Below the pieces are notes generated by a model. It was not told where the DNA came from, searched no databases, and saw only the letters and a program-made list of their open reading frames with translations. Below are positions 30,183 through 64,000 of a DNA stretch of 64,000 nt, in pieces. Source of the stretch: Arbacia lixula (taxonomy: Eukaryota; Echinodermata; Echinoidea; Arbacioida; Arbaciidae). Within the stretch, counting starts at the first letter, position 1, and every line of letters begins with the position of its first letter. Location: contig OZ022584.1 of NCBI GenBank assembly GCA_963669155.1, positions 1,973,812-2,037,811 on the forward strand. Direction: 5' to 3'. The position numbers and the translations under genes are program-made.

Positions 30183-33100
30183 ATGGCTTCCCTGGTGCAG
30201 CAGACCAACATGGATGTGGAGAACCCTGGGGGTGTAGCAGCAGGCAAACGGCAGCTTCTCTCAGCAGGACCAAGGAGGGGTAAGGCCAGCGTTATCACAG
30301 CTATGCTGCACATAATTATATTGATATGATATTGTATAAAGAGCATGGATTGTTCTGAGAGGCATGCTTCAAATCCACAAGTTTATCTCTATATTTGAAC
30401 GATAGCAATTTTATGCCATGTTCAACAAATATTGAATAGGTAATATAGATGTCATGACTGAGTCAATTTATCATGAAGGTACTACAACAAATATTGTTGA
30501 TATTGACATTAATAAATTCATTTAAAAAATAGCACTTTTTTTGCTTACCAGATACTCTTGTTTTGCAATTGCCAAAAGCCACCAATAGCCTAGTGGTAAA
30601 CATCAAAAATGTTCACTAATTTGCAGTGTACATAAAAATCATCTACTAACGTGTCTCTATGATATTGCAGTATTTCATTTTGTAATTCTCCGAGAGAAAT
30701 TACAGAAGATCCCGCACGCGCATCATAACCCTTCACAGTTAGGAAACCACAGCTAAGCTCACTGCGAGCAAGCCAGGCGCTGCTGCTAGCAGTGCCCATA
30801 TGAGTACGCATCCCCAAATCAAACCTAAATCTCATTCTCAGGCTTCGAGCACTGAACCCGAACAGACTTGTAGAGCCAATGAACAAAAGCCTAAAAAGTC
30901 AAACGCTAGGGACGTTGAACTTAGACTTGCCAGCGGGACCAGGAGCTGGCGTGCACTGTATCTCTGTCAGTGATTTTGATAACTCGTCCCTTTTGGAATT
31001 GGATTCCAGCTTTGATCCTCAATTTGACCACACTCTGCAAGCCAGCCAGCATGGTCAGGCAACCGAGGATTTTTAGTTCAATCGCCTTCGTGATCGAGAG
31101 GAAGGGGAGTGTGAGCTGGATATCCAAGATTTGGCCGCAAACTATGCTCAATCTGTAGAAGTTTATGAGTTTTATGAGAATTTTATGAGTAATTTGAAGG
31201 GATCTCCTGTAATCTCTCCCTTCAAAGTACTCATGAAATAAATATTAAATTTCAAACCCTGTTCTCATTTAATCTTTCCATTACATTACATGAGCAGGGC
31301 AGAGTCTGATCTAATTACCTTGTTCTCCCTGTGGTATTTTGTAGGTGTGGGCAAGATCTTCTCTGCCCAGAATGAGAACTCCCTGGTGACACCCCGCCGT
31401 GCCCTGGGGGACCTGAGCAATAACCTAGGTGGCCGCCAGCCTCTGGGCAGTGTGGGAAACACCCTGCATCGGTCCAGCAAGGGAGGGGCAGGGGCGGTAC
31501 TCAAGAAGCCTCAGCTAGGGCCACAGCTCAAGACCCCCGGATTGGGCCTCAAGGTACACAACGACGGACCAGTGCTGAAGGTGAGAGATTTCATGTACTG
31601 CAGCCATTTTATAGTTTAAACAAATAAAAATTGTGTGAATATCATGGATTTGGAAGAAAATATTGATAAGAACTTCCCTCACATTATTGAAATGGAAACT
31701 GATTTTAAGCTGAATTATATTAATTTGCTTGTTGAGTTGAGTTCTGGATGGATCTTCCAAACCTTAGCAATTCCTACAGCCTAGAAACAGGAGACTGCAA
31801 CAGAGCATATCACAGCCTCAGCACTGCAGTGCTTGCTTGGAGGTTATCAGAGTCCCATTGACCAGTGCACTGATCATTTGCAATATGTAGACTGGTTGCT
31901 TAGAAACAGGATATTTCAAATGTACTTAGCAATATGTTTTCACTTTTCCTGAAAAGGTGTGTGAAGCTATGATGAAGAGACTTTTGATCGTAAGAACTGC
32001 TGATTTATGTCGAGTTTCATGGCTTTTGAGAAAGGCCCACACGCTCACATGTTTATGATGCAATGGAGTTGCATGTGGAATAAAGTTCTGTGTTTCTTCA
32101 AGGAAGTCAGCTATTGGCTCCTTTGGTTTGGCTAGCCACCGAGCAGGGTTTGACAGAAACGATTCCCAGAGATGATATTAGGTTGCTATTGGATATGATG
32201 AGATCATTAACCAATATATAAACCTTGCACTTGTTTGAACTCAAACCTGAATCTAGGGCCTAGAGAGCAAGAAGAAAGGTCTGAAGGTCAGAGCTGACGT
32301 CAAGAAGCAAACAACAAACGTCCGCAAGCCCTCAGAGACGTTCCCAGACATAGAGAATATGAAGATCTTCCATGGTGATGGTAAGCATCCTCATGTAGTT
32401 TACCCTGTTGGTATCAATCAATCATATTCCCATGTCAAGTACTCCACAGTTCATTGCCAATGGTACTGACGGGGCAAAAGACGACTTGTGCAAGTGCTGG
32501 GGAGATTATTACGTACATGTGATTTGTACTATTGCTGTGCATTAGAGACAGAATCTCTGTTTCTGCAAGCTTTCCAGTAGTATCCAGAAACAACTTTATT
32601 GCTTGAATGTTTTAAAGTCAAGTTTCATTGGAGCACATGATAAGCAGGATAGGGCACCTTACGAAAATGTAACTTACATTTGCCTAATTTTAGTTTAGGG
32701 CCAAAATAGTTTGCCCATGGTGTTCATACCAGATTAAGTTCAACATTGATGAGAGAGCCTGAGCTATTTATGGTTCATGACCTTGTGATCACATCTGCTA
32801 TTTCAGTGCTCGCCCTGGATAGACTGCCTGCTGAGGATTGCCTGACATCGCACCTAAACCGGCTGGGGTCCATGAAGACCACCATGTTTAGGTACCCGGT
32901 CAGAGACGTGGATGACCTCAACCCAGACTTCTCTCAACTATCCTTGGACACCATGCTCAGACCCTCAGGTAATTAATCCTTCAGGGAATGCCTGATATTC
33001 TACCCTTTTTATGTTGCAAGCTAGGTTAAAGGTCATCTGAATGCTTGGTCATCTATCTGTTAGAAATATGTATGCCCATACATGTATACCCTTTTATTAA

Positions 33101-34175
33101 GGTAAACTGGAGCGAGAGATATGCCAATTTGAAGTGAAAGAGAAGGCAAATTCACGACATGGTCCTATCCATCTCATTATGGGATGTTCTTTGACCCTAT
33201 TCTAATTGGGCTTTTTGAGAGCAGGTTTTCACAGGGGGGTGGGGGGAGGGGGTCATTTTGACACCCCCCCCCCCCCTAATATTTCAGCCACAGAATTTTG
33301 CATGGAGATAAAGGGACATGTTAAGAGCACGGCCATATAGTTTGTTTTATGAAAAAAAACATTAAATTTTGTGTAAATTATGATTTCTGCAAATTAGATG
33401 CATATTTCTTTATTGGAGCGAGAGATGTGCCAATTTAAAGTGAAAGAGAAGGCAAATTCATGACATGGAAAAAGATGGCATGAAGTTGAAACTTTGTCTG
33501 AATATGGCGAGTAGCATAATCAACATTTTCATGTTTTAAAAAAATGAATTAAATTTTTTTTCTTCAGGTAGACATTTTGATAAACTTCAAGAAAAATGTG
33601 ATCAAACTGAAGGCCTAGAAGGCACAATTGACAGTGATATAGAGCAGTTTTGGAAAAGCAGTATTTTGTACACATACCTATGCAAAATCTCACTTTTTGT
33701 CCTCTTTTGGTTTGACATGCGATTACATAATGTTGCGTAACCTCTCAACGGAGTGCCCAGATTTTTTCAAATTTGGTGTCAAATGTTGCGAGACACTCCA
33801 AAAGAAAAAGTCACGAAAAGGCCTATCATGATATTCAGTGGTTCAGTATCAGTTGCGTATTTTGGATAGAGGAAGGGGGCGGGGTCAAAATGACCCCCCC
33901 CCCCCCTCCCAATCAGAATAGGTTTAATGTTTGTTAATCAAGAAATTTAGAAGTTAAATGTAAAACATGAAGAAGAAAAGTTCCCAACAGTCCTTGAAGT
34001 CACAGTTAATGATGATACAGTAGCATTAATTAGCATGAGTGACACTTGTATTCCCTTTTTCTTCTCAGATAACGAGCCCATCTTGCCACCATCCTCAACT
34101 CCTGCAAGCTGTCTCGACCTGCCACCGGTGGATGCCTTTGACTTCCTGGACATCAATAATCTTGTCTTTGACTAG
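30183..34175 (+). CDS. PTTG1: Securin (PTTG1-like), complete gene of five coding exons
   Basis: Seen: exons 30183-30279, 31345-31580, 32257-32380, 32807-32968 and 34069-34175, all GT-AG and in phase, give 241 aa ending FDFLDINNLVFD and TAG. The start ATG has a CCATGG context and an in-frame TAG lies 15 bases upstream. A destruction box RRALGDLSN is at residues 50-58. The block SETFPDIENMKIFH resembles the vertebrate securin YPEIEKFFP segment, and the tail SCLDLPPVDAFDFLDI resembles the vertebrate tail LDVELPPVCCDIDI. Known: securin binds and inhibits separase and is destroyed by APC/C at anaphase. No canonical KEN box is present; VEN (12-14) and NEN (42-44) occupy similar places. It is divergent from THNSL2 and convergent with KDM3. 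Securins diverge fast, so the call rests on motif order. Confidence 0.82.
30690..31200 (+). pseudogene. Broken retroelement-like coding remnant in securin intron 1
   Basis: A stretch of about 0.5 kb in the first securin intron is denser in coding-like sequence (Ser/Asp-rich acidic patches, Lys/Arg clusters) than the intron around it. It resembles the structural-protein region of a retroelement. The family cannot be assigned and it is clearly an inactive fossil. Confidence 0.25.
33110..33472. repeat. Direct repeat of about 55 bp, 303 bp apart
   Basis: GAGCGAGAGATATGCCAATT with GTGAAAGAGAAGGCAAATTC occurs at about 33110 and about 33413, in securin intron 4. The second copy lies inside the inverted-end element at 33196-33922. 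Confidence 0.65.
33196..33922. mobile_element. Possible inverted-end element, 727 bp, in securin intron 4
   Basis: CCTATTCTAATTGGG (33196-33210) and CCCAATCAGAATAGG (33908-33922) are inverted, and just inside each end lies a G/C homopolymer block next to TCATTTTGA or TCAAAATGA. No target duplication is evident and there is no coding frame. Confidence 0.45.
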
Positions 34176-36975
34176 AAGCCGGAACATGCCCTGGCTCTTA
34201 GTTTCCCCTTGAGGAGAGCGGAGGCTGTAATAACTCTTAACTCTCTCAGCACCAAGCTAGGAAAAACACACTGACTGACATGTATTACTGAGAGAGTTTC
34301 TATTGATAAGATGCTAGTAGAACAAAGGGAGGAGGTTCAAGTGGGAATGTCACCAGAGGAAGAGATGCAGACTCTACTGACTTCCTAGACCACAGGAAGG
34401 AATCTTTACTTGGATATTGTGGTGTTTCTACCCACTTCCAACTGAGAGGATGGACAAAGCGAGACTTGCAGTGAAAATGGACGCTGAGAAAACACATACT
34501 GGTAGATAGGTTGCCAATTGTTCACTCGTTGGAGGTGGGTTTCAAAACAGTCACTTTTATTGATATGAACTCACCTGGGACTACACAGATGATCAAAAGC
34601 AGAGCCCTCTCCAGGATGAGTTCTTACATTGTACTTGTGATAACAAACAGACTTGATTGCACAGGAAGGGCTGAAATGCATGTGTTATTGTGTGATATTT
34701 GCACACGAATCCATGTTGCTAAAAAAGAAAATGATGCATGCGATATTTCATGTCACAAAATAGATTGCACAATGGTGTTCATGCCATATGAAATCAATGC
34801 TGGTGAGAGGCCTGGTGGAAACTCACTCTGCCAGATGTTGCCTTCTAGTGGTGTTCACCCTCTCAGCCCCATAGTTAATACAACTGTTATAATTGACATG
34901 GGACTTAAATTGTTTGTTACTGAGATACTTACCTTTTACACTTTAATACATGTATCATACACAAACCCTGTAGAGTAACAATGAGACTGGTAGTCTGGTG
35001 TGGGAGGTGTTAGAGGTTTCTTTCTGCTGCATCAGAGTCTGTGTCTAGACACATAGACTAATCCCTCTCTCTATCTATCACACAGACAGAGGAGGGCGGA
35101 TTGTGTGTGATAGTCTGTATCCAGACTGTGTTGTGATTTTGATACAGGAGAAAGGAACAGTTCGCAACCCAGAACATATGAGATGCCATAAAAAGCGATG
35201 GTATGGAGAAGTTTAGATGGTTCTTCTTCCTCTTTGATAATATTAGCCATCAACTTAACATGCAAGTAGACAGAATCATCTACATACGTAATTCTTCCCA
35301 GTCCAGGCCCTACCGTACCTATGCGATGCTTCAGTGTTGCTGAAATATGCGCTCACTCAGATGTCAAATATTGTATGTCATTCAACATTTTAAACACTAC
35401 ACTGATTTTCCTGGACTTCTTTAGAAAAATACTTGGAAAGCTGAGAAAACAGACTTTCACTGAGCTGCAAATTTTTATCATGTTCTTCATGTAAGATGTA
35501 TGTATATAAAAACCTTTTCATAATGGAACATAATATTGAGCAGTTCAAATCTGCAATCAGTCACCATGGCCACCTGTGATAAAGTCACCAGACTGGATGT
35601 TGAATACAGCACGTCTCTTTTCCATGTCTAATGACGTCATCCAGTGTCCAGGTTGACAAGATTTTATGTTGCAGCATAGTAAGAGATCATCGAGAGTAAA
35701 AAATAGTTGTGTACATATTTGTTTATCACTAAGTTATTAATGTTGGAAATAGCTCTTGTTTATTCATGTATGGAGATTTAAGAACTATTTACATTTTGTC
35801 TATTTTGTATGTCTTATTATGTATGGGTAAAAAAACATGGATTCTGTGTCTATATGTGGTTATTGCAAGCTTTTAATTGGTGACAAAAATTAGGAATTAT
35901 AATTTTAGGCCCAAACTTAAAGGTAGTGTATCCCTTTTGCAGACAAAATAAAACTGTAAAACCATCTCAACTGCAAGTGCACCATATGGGTCCCAACTAT
36001 AAAATGTAAAACAGAACAGCAACGTAGGATTTTTAAAAAATTAAATAAAAATAATGCATACAAAACCTTCTACATGTACTCAGCTTCTTTGAAAAAAAAA
36101 CAAATAATAGTTGTAGTACCAATATTACCTACAATTTATTTACATAATTATCTTATTCAAAAAGCTGAAAAGCAATGTCCCTTTTAATAGCATTTATTTG
36201 ATCTAGTCAATGAGATTGTGATGCTTTGAAAATGAAGTTGTTTGAAGCGTCAGACTTCCAAAAATATATTAAGATAACCAGTCAATAAATACATTTGAAA
36301 TGTAACAGTAGAAATACTTAATTGAAAGTCAGTTTTCATTACATATATTTTGAGGGAAGTTCTTTAATGGTATTTTATTGATCATGTATGGTTATAATTT
36401 GACATTTTGGGCCTGCAGAATGGATACATCACCTTGCATCTCAATAAGCACTGCTATAGATCTATCGGGGTCAAACAGCTGTTTGAATGCTTCACATATA
36501 CTGGTTGGTGTCTACACTCAGTCATTGTGTTTTTTTATTTTGCTTAAAACCTAGTCACCTTCTTTTCATTTGAAATTTTGTTTGTATTCTTTCTTCCTCT
36601 CTGCTTGTTATCTTTTTTTACATTTGCTTGAAAGGTTCTCAGACAATACAGCGCATAATGGTTATCACTGTGTTGAATGTATTTGTACATGTTGTGTTCA
36701 TATATTAATTACTGATATGAAGACTTTTTAAAATTAAACCACAGTGTAGTTGTATGAAGCTAAATAAATCATAGTTTTAAATGAAAGCCAGGGATCTTGA
36801 CTTAAAAACTAAAAAATATTGTAGTGCTTTTCAGCAGTGCATAGCGTAACAAATTGTCCTTGTATCTGTATCTGTCAAAGTACTTCTCTTTTCATGGGGC
36901 ATGATTTGTCTTCATAATCAATTCAGAAAGGTGTCAAACTTATTGTAAATAAAAGAATATGAGAATTACCACTTT
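34176..36975 (+). other. PTTG1: Securin 3' UTR / downstream region
   Basis: AT-rich sequence without coding frames. Plus-strand AATAAA signals occur at 35947-35952, 36763-36768 and 36948-36953; any of these could end the securin mRNA. Confidence 0.5.
36948..36953 (+). terminator. Candidate poly(A) signal AATAAA for securin
   Basis: This is the last of several AATAAA hexamers downstream of the securin stop, before simple-sequence DNA begins. Use cannot be proven without transcript ends. Confidence 0.35.
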
Positions 36976-37325
36976 GTTGACATTTTGTATCTTTTCAATT
37001 TTGGGTAGATATTCATTTTTCCAATTGTTTCAATTATGCATCATAATTATTACCATTGTCATCACCATCATCATCCATTTTCACCACCAGTGTAATCAAA
37101 ATCACTTCCACTGTCGCCACTATGACCATCATTATCATCACCATGTCATTATTGTCACCATTTTGATGTTATCATTATTATCACAACTAATACCATTACA
37201 TTATCACCTGTAATACACTGTACCATCTTCACTTTCCTCCTGCTCCAATGACCAATAACCTGTCATTCATCTGATCTCTATTTTCTATCAAATTCTCCAC
37301 ATATATACATATATATCAGGCCTGC

Positions 37326-37344
37326 ATATATATATATATATATA
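37326..37344. repeat. TA microsatellite
   Basis: Uninterrupted AT/TA dinucleotide run of about 19 bp. Confidence 0.9.
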
Positions 37345-38951
37345 CACATGTACTCCTGTATACTCGTCCACTAAAATAAAGTTCATTATACATGCATCTC
37401 AAACTGAAGTTGATTGCATACACATTTCACAATTTCACCACAATTCACACCACCATATCCACGTATAATTTACCACAGTTCACACAATGAAAGAAGAGAT
37501 GAACACAGCATGTTAAATTTTCATATTTTTTTCTGTTATTTTAGTCAACTGTATAACAAGATTTTTCTTCCATTTTTCTTCTTTTTTAGCAAGCCAAGCC
37601 ATGCACAAGTCAACAGATGTCATAAAATAAGAATGTAATATTCACAATAATGTACAGAGACATACAAGACATAATTTTTGTGATAATTTCCTCTTTTTGC
37701 CTCAAATCAGAGTTGAGCGATGTCTTCTAGCATCAAGTCAATGTCATCAAACTCATTTCGTTAAAAAAAAAAAAGAGACAACTCGTACCTGGACAGAGAA
37801 GAACGAAACTCAAACGGGTTTCACTCCATACAAAAATATGACTATGGCCCTACAATATCTACAGTATCACCAGCATATCCCATTTACAATGAACTCAACA
37901 AACCAACATCTTCTAGTAATATCAATTCTTGCTGTTTCTTGTAAAAATCAATTTCATATAAACATGTTTTCATCAACACAACATAATCAAGGTGCATATT
38001 TTTCCCCATCTTGTAAAAAGAAAAAAAAAAATCACTCAAGTTTACAAGGGCAGAAGTCTGATATCACTAAACAATATGAGATATAGCCATTCAGATATAT
38101 ATCTATCTCATGTATGTACAGTTTATCGCATGTTTGTCCCCGTGTACATTTCATTGGACAAACAACAACAATAACAAAGGAATTAACTTGGGAACAAATT
38201 TGTACATCACATATTTCATTCTAGCTGTGATAGGTTGAAATCAACCAACTTCAGATTTCATCTGATCAAGAAATATTCTGATCACAAATGCATGTTTCAT
38301 GATTCCTTTAAGTTCATATCAACAGGATTAAAGAGACAAATCCTGTGATTAAAGCAAGATTTCATTTTTCAGACAAAAAAAAGCCACTCCCCCACACAAT
38401 ATAATGACTGCAATACTACAACAGGCATCATTTGATAAGTTCATGTAGAAACAAACTAGTTTCCATGGCAACATTTCTTTTGCTACAAGAGAAAGACAAA
38501 TACACATCAAACTGGGGAGTGTGCGCAATGGTGTTTTACCGAACCACCACTTTACTGAATTCATTATCATATTTCATCAAATGAAGCAGCAATCCTAGAT
38601 TACTTTAAATCTCTCTATTTTTACTTAACTTAATCAGGCACAGATAGTTTTGGTCAGAAGATCCTCATTACAAACTATCACAGAGCGCTCTTAGGTGTAG
38701 TCTCCATCCAAGGCTCCAACACCCCACAAGAATAAAGCACAAATATTACAGAACAAAATTACAAATATACCTTGATATGGAATGTCTGAAAGATATTAAA
38801 AAAAAGAAAAACAATAATCAATCGTGCCACATGAAACACATCCACCTCCATCCTCCATCATCTCTAATCATTTGTGCAACATGGAATTTTACTATGAGTT
38901 ATACAATAAACATGATGAACCCACAGTCATCCATTTAAACTTGTGTATTAT

Positions 38952-38985
38952 TATATATATATATATATATATAATATATATATAC
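38952..38985. repeat. TA microsatellite
   Basis: Two adjoining TA runs broken by one AA step, about 34 bp. Confidence 0.9.
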
Positions 38986-41039
38986 TTGAGATCTACATCA
39001 TTGTCCCTGGTAACGTGGGAGACAACCAAACACATTGCTGAACTGACATCACATAAATAATGAAGGATTCCCTCACACTTCAATATCGTGGGGAGAAGTG
39101 ATTATTTACTCACTGATATACCTGTACGTCATCACTGGTGGCAGCAAACACTTTCATTAAAAGAAAACTGACATATTACCTCTGTCGCTCTCTAGTGAAC
39201 ATCATAAGATTCTTGACAATATCAACATTCCAAAACAGTGATGAGTTACCATGACAAATAGGCTTAGCTTCTTTATTTACAAACTCATGATGTCCCTATC
39301 TTTCCTATCCCATATCCAATCAAGCAGTCAAATAAGCAGTCCCCTCACTTCAAATTGTCTTGCAACATTGCTATTAAGCATTTTTTTTTTCAAATAAAGG
39401 CATAAAGAGGACAAAAGAGCATTGATATCCAGTCATGTTACTGTCATCCCTGCATCCTTTTTTATAATCCTGTAAACTAAAAAAAAAAAACACAATCTTC
39501 TCCTAGTAAAAATACATTAAAAAAAATCATCACCATTCAACTCGGTGTGATTTAATTTCTACTTCACTAGTCAATGCACTCTCACAGAAAGCAATCAGAC
39601 ATCTCTCTACAATTTGCATTTAGAAAAAAAAAATGCATTTTGCGAAATATATGCCTTAGTTGGAGCCTGAGTATTGGAGGTAATTGTTTAAAAACCTGAT
39701 GCATGAGGTTTTTCTTCATAATACCTTTGCTCTGCCTCTGTTGGAAGAATAAGCAAAAACTTCTGTAATTTCACTCCCAAAATGAATTTATGTCATCGAT
39801 CCAGACTGCCTTTGATCTTATCACAGTGTAAGTCTCTCCAAGTCTCTCTAAAACTTACTATCCCCTGAAATTAAAAGCTCAGTGCAGCAGGCATATTTTG
39901 CATATTCATCCATATTTCTTTATATATCTCTATACATCTAGTAATAGATTTCTCGTACTAAATCTCTAAGCGATATTGTTCTCTATGCCAGCATGAATAA
40001 CAAACTTTGTCAGTCATTTGTGATTTTGTTTTCTCACTTCATTTCAAAACCAGCTGAGCAGTAATCAAGCAGCCTGCAGGCATGTTTTTTTTTTTGTTGT
40101 TGACATTTTTCACAGATTCATAGTTATGAGTTTGTCTAGATTAAACCTAACGTTCATTTCATCCTCCCAGTACTTTAGCAACATCAAATGTGCAATAAGT
40201 CAACAGCCATTCCCTTGCTTGATACCGCGAGGTTTTATCATTGCTCATCTGACACTGGCAGGAAAAAAAACAAAACAGAAAGAATTTTTAAAAGCCGCAC
40301 AATTTGGCCAATTCTTCATCATCCCCATTTTGCTTTGATTTATGTGTGGTGAAAGATACAACACATACAAGAGATTAGTTCCCTTACATTCATCAAAGAC
40401 ACACATTTATATATGCCACTTTGCCATCAAACATGTATACACCCACTCCACACAGAACAGCACGCTACAGTAAATATCCTTCAGCCACTGGCTAAACACA
40501 ACAATCTAAGTATTTGCTATTTTGATCTCTGCCTGATTCTCTCTACATAGGTTCAATCTTTTTCGTTTGATGAATGTCACTGGGTAAACTCATCTCTGTT
40601 GATCTCAAACAATATTTCTAAGAACCTTGAGTATATCAAGCTGCACTGAAGGAATAATAAAGGATGTTATGAATAGAGGCCTAAACCATCAGACTTGAAC
40701 TTTGAACTTGGTGTACTTCCTATCCATCGATGCCAATCATGCATGCTTGTGGAGAAAGCCTGATGAGAACATTTCTGACAGATTCCACAGCCTAGTGGAC
40801 TCCTCTTTCCTAGCCTGCTTCACAATGCTCGCTGAAGGCTTTGCTGTTGGTCATATCAAGACACCATGGTCACATATCTGTTTCCAGCTGCATGCAAAAA
40901 GATGACTAGAGAGGGCAGTGTGCAATCTTCTCCGCATGCTCCTCCAGCGGCTGACCGCTATTGGACCTCCCTGTGACCTCTAGTTGACCTGGCAGCCAAT
41001 ACTTTCCAGCCGGGTGGTTCGTTTCACCTTGGCTAATTG

Positions 41040-62937
<21,898 letters not shown>

Positions 62938-64000
62938 CTGCAGGAGGAGAGAGAAGAAAAGGAAGATCAGAGAGACATATTAGTGACGCGTTAACCCTGA
63001 TTGTAACCTGTTCCGCAGCTCGGCTCGCACACGTGCAGCGACACTCAGCACGCGGCCATAAGTAATGCAATTTCAGACTGATGACATATCTCATTTTGAG
63101 GAGGAAACAGGGCGACGCCAGACCTACGAATCATCAAGCCACAATGCGGTTATGCAGAGATCGTGAGGGGAACCCGGTAATAATGAAACCTCCCTACACT
63201 CCACTCCGTAACCCGTCCGAGACACTCAGCATAAATTAGACCTGACAGTTGTCAAATAATTACTAATGATTGCTTAACGTAACAACAAGCACCGCGACAT
63301 GCCTGACTAAAGTGCTGCATCATCTCTTGCCTTGAACAGTCCTTGTTCCATGGAAGAGATTAGCTTCACAATGATGATCAGCATCAGGACATCACAGCCA
63401 CTCAATAAAATGACAAACTGACTTTGATGCAAACATGTCACTTTCAGGTTATTGTTATTTGAAAAATGACACAGCAACCTAGTTTAAGGAATTTAAAATT
63501 ACAAGGTGGTTCGCGAACCACGAGTCTCGCCTGATTTTGCAATCGATAAACAGTGCTAAGTTGTTTTTTTTTCTCAAGTATTCAAAATGGTGCTGAGATG
63601 ACCATTGAAGTCATCATCCTCATCAACACACGTGGTATTACCCAAGGATCATTTGTACCACGTGTGATCACAATTGATGCAGAAATAAAGAAATAAGAGC
63701 AAGTCAAACAAAAACTTTGAGAAAAATGATGCACACGGCCTCATATCATTTGACCTTTTGACCCCTAGATAGCCTTCGACCCCATCATCCTCACGACCGA
63801 CAATTGTGGTATTACCCAAGGATCATTTGTACCAAGGTTGATCACAATTGATGAAAAAATAAAGAAATTCCAGCAGGTTAAACAAAAACTTAAACATTTT
63901 TGTAACAGACCACTAGACCAACAGGAAAAGTGATTACTGAACTTTGTTCAGATGAGACAAAAAAAGCTATGTGTAACCCAAAATCCATTTTAACACAATT
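62938..64000. other. KDM3 upstream intron with repeat element
   Basis: No further KDM3 exon is recognised. From about 63500 there is a repeat starting with the perfect 16-bp palindrome GTGGTTCGCGAACCAC (63506-63521) and CGAGTCTCGCC. It is followed by a block (GGTATTACCCAAGGATCATT) occurring at 63634 and 63808, a period of 174 bp. Confidence 0.6.

Larger units (their letters stand above)
36976..41039 (-). other. Convergent 3' region, probable KDM3 3' UTR plus intergenic DNA
   Basis: It lies between the securin downstream region and the KDM3 stop. It holds ATC/CAT-rich simple sequence (37040-37220), TA repeats (37326-37344 and 38952-38985), A/T runs and no coding frame. A minus-strand AATAAA (plus TTTATT at 39272-39277) is one possible KDM3 end. 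Confidence 0.4.

Noticed and set aside
62938-63094. Possible KDM3 start methionine at 63094
   Set aside because: The sequence between 63094 and 62941 reads as an intron end (pyrimidine tract plus CAG) and its translation is not protein-like; the exon begins mid-codon.

Overview
This is a eukaryotic, animal-type window with large introns, canonical GT-AG splice sites and dense transposon fossils. It carries three protein-coding genes. The repertoire fits a marine invertebrate, most likely a non-vertebrate deuterostome such as an echinoderm or hemichordate: a Penelope-like element, many short inverted-repeat DNA elements, and tandem-repeat elements ending in a GGACGGACAACCCGAAAAC-type tail. That placement is an inference from repeat style and gene architecture. 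No species can be named from the sequence.

Layout. (1) About 4.57-25.97 kb, minus strand: a complete eight-exon THNSL2 (threonine synthase-like 2) gene whose reading phases close across all seven introns to give 489 aa. Its introns hold two pogo-like TA-flanked elements in inverted orientation (one of them just downstream of the gene), a Penelope-like retroelement with an open RT plus GIY-YIG frame, a 4.27-kb Mutator-like element with a 9-bp target duplication and a nested element, palindromic elements, and tandem-repeat elements. (2) 26.1-30.0 kb: a head-to-head pseudo-copy of THNSL2 exon 1, split by an inserted 583-bp element, then LINE and DNA-element debris. A sister copy of this segment sits at positions 1-768. 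(3) 30.18-34.18 kb, plus strand: a complete five-exon securin (PTTG1-like) gene of 241 aa with a destruction box. (4) 41.04-62.94 kb, minus strand: 18 exons of a very large KDM3/JMJD1C-type histone H3K9 demethylase. It is open at its 5' end and contains the C-rich zinc-binding region, the LXXLL motif and the complete JmjC domain. Securin and KDM3 converge on a shared 3' region at about 34.2-41.0 kb.

The genes do not form a pathway. THNSL2 is a PLP-dependent phospho-lyase, securin restrains separase until anaphase, and KDM3 removes H3K9me1/2. THNSL2 and securin are divergent; securin and KDM3 are convergent.

The most unusual signal is repeated tandem duplication of exon starts with their splice acceptors: six acceptors at 96-bp spacing in front of THNSL2 exon 6, a 104-bp duplicate in front of exon 7, and a short echo of a KDM3 JmjC exon start inside its upstream intron. 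No new defence, toxin or mobile-gene system was found beyond these.
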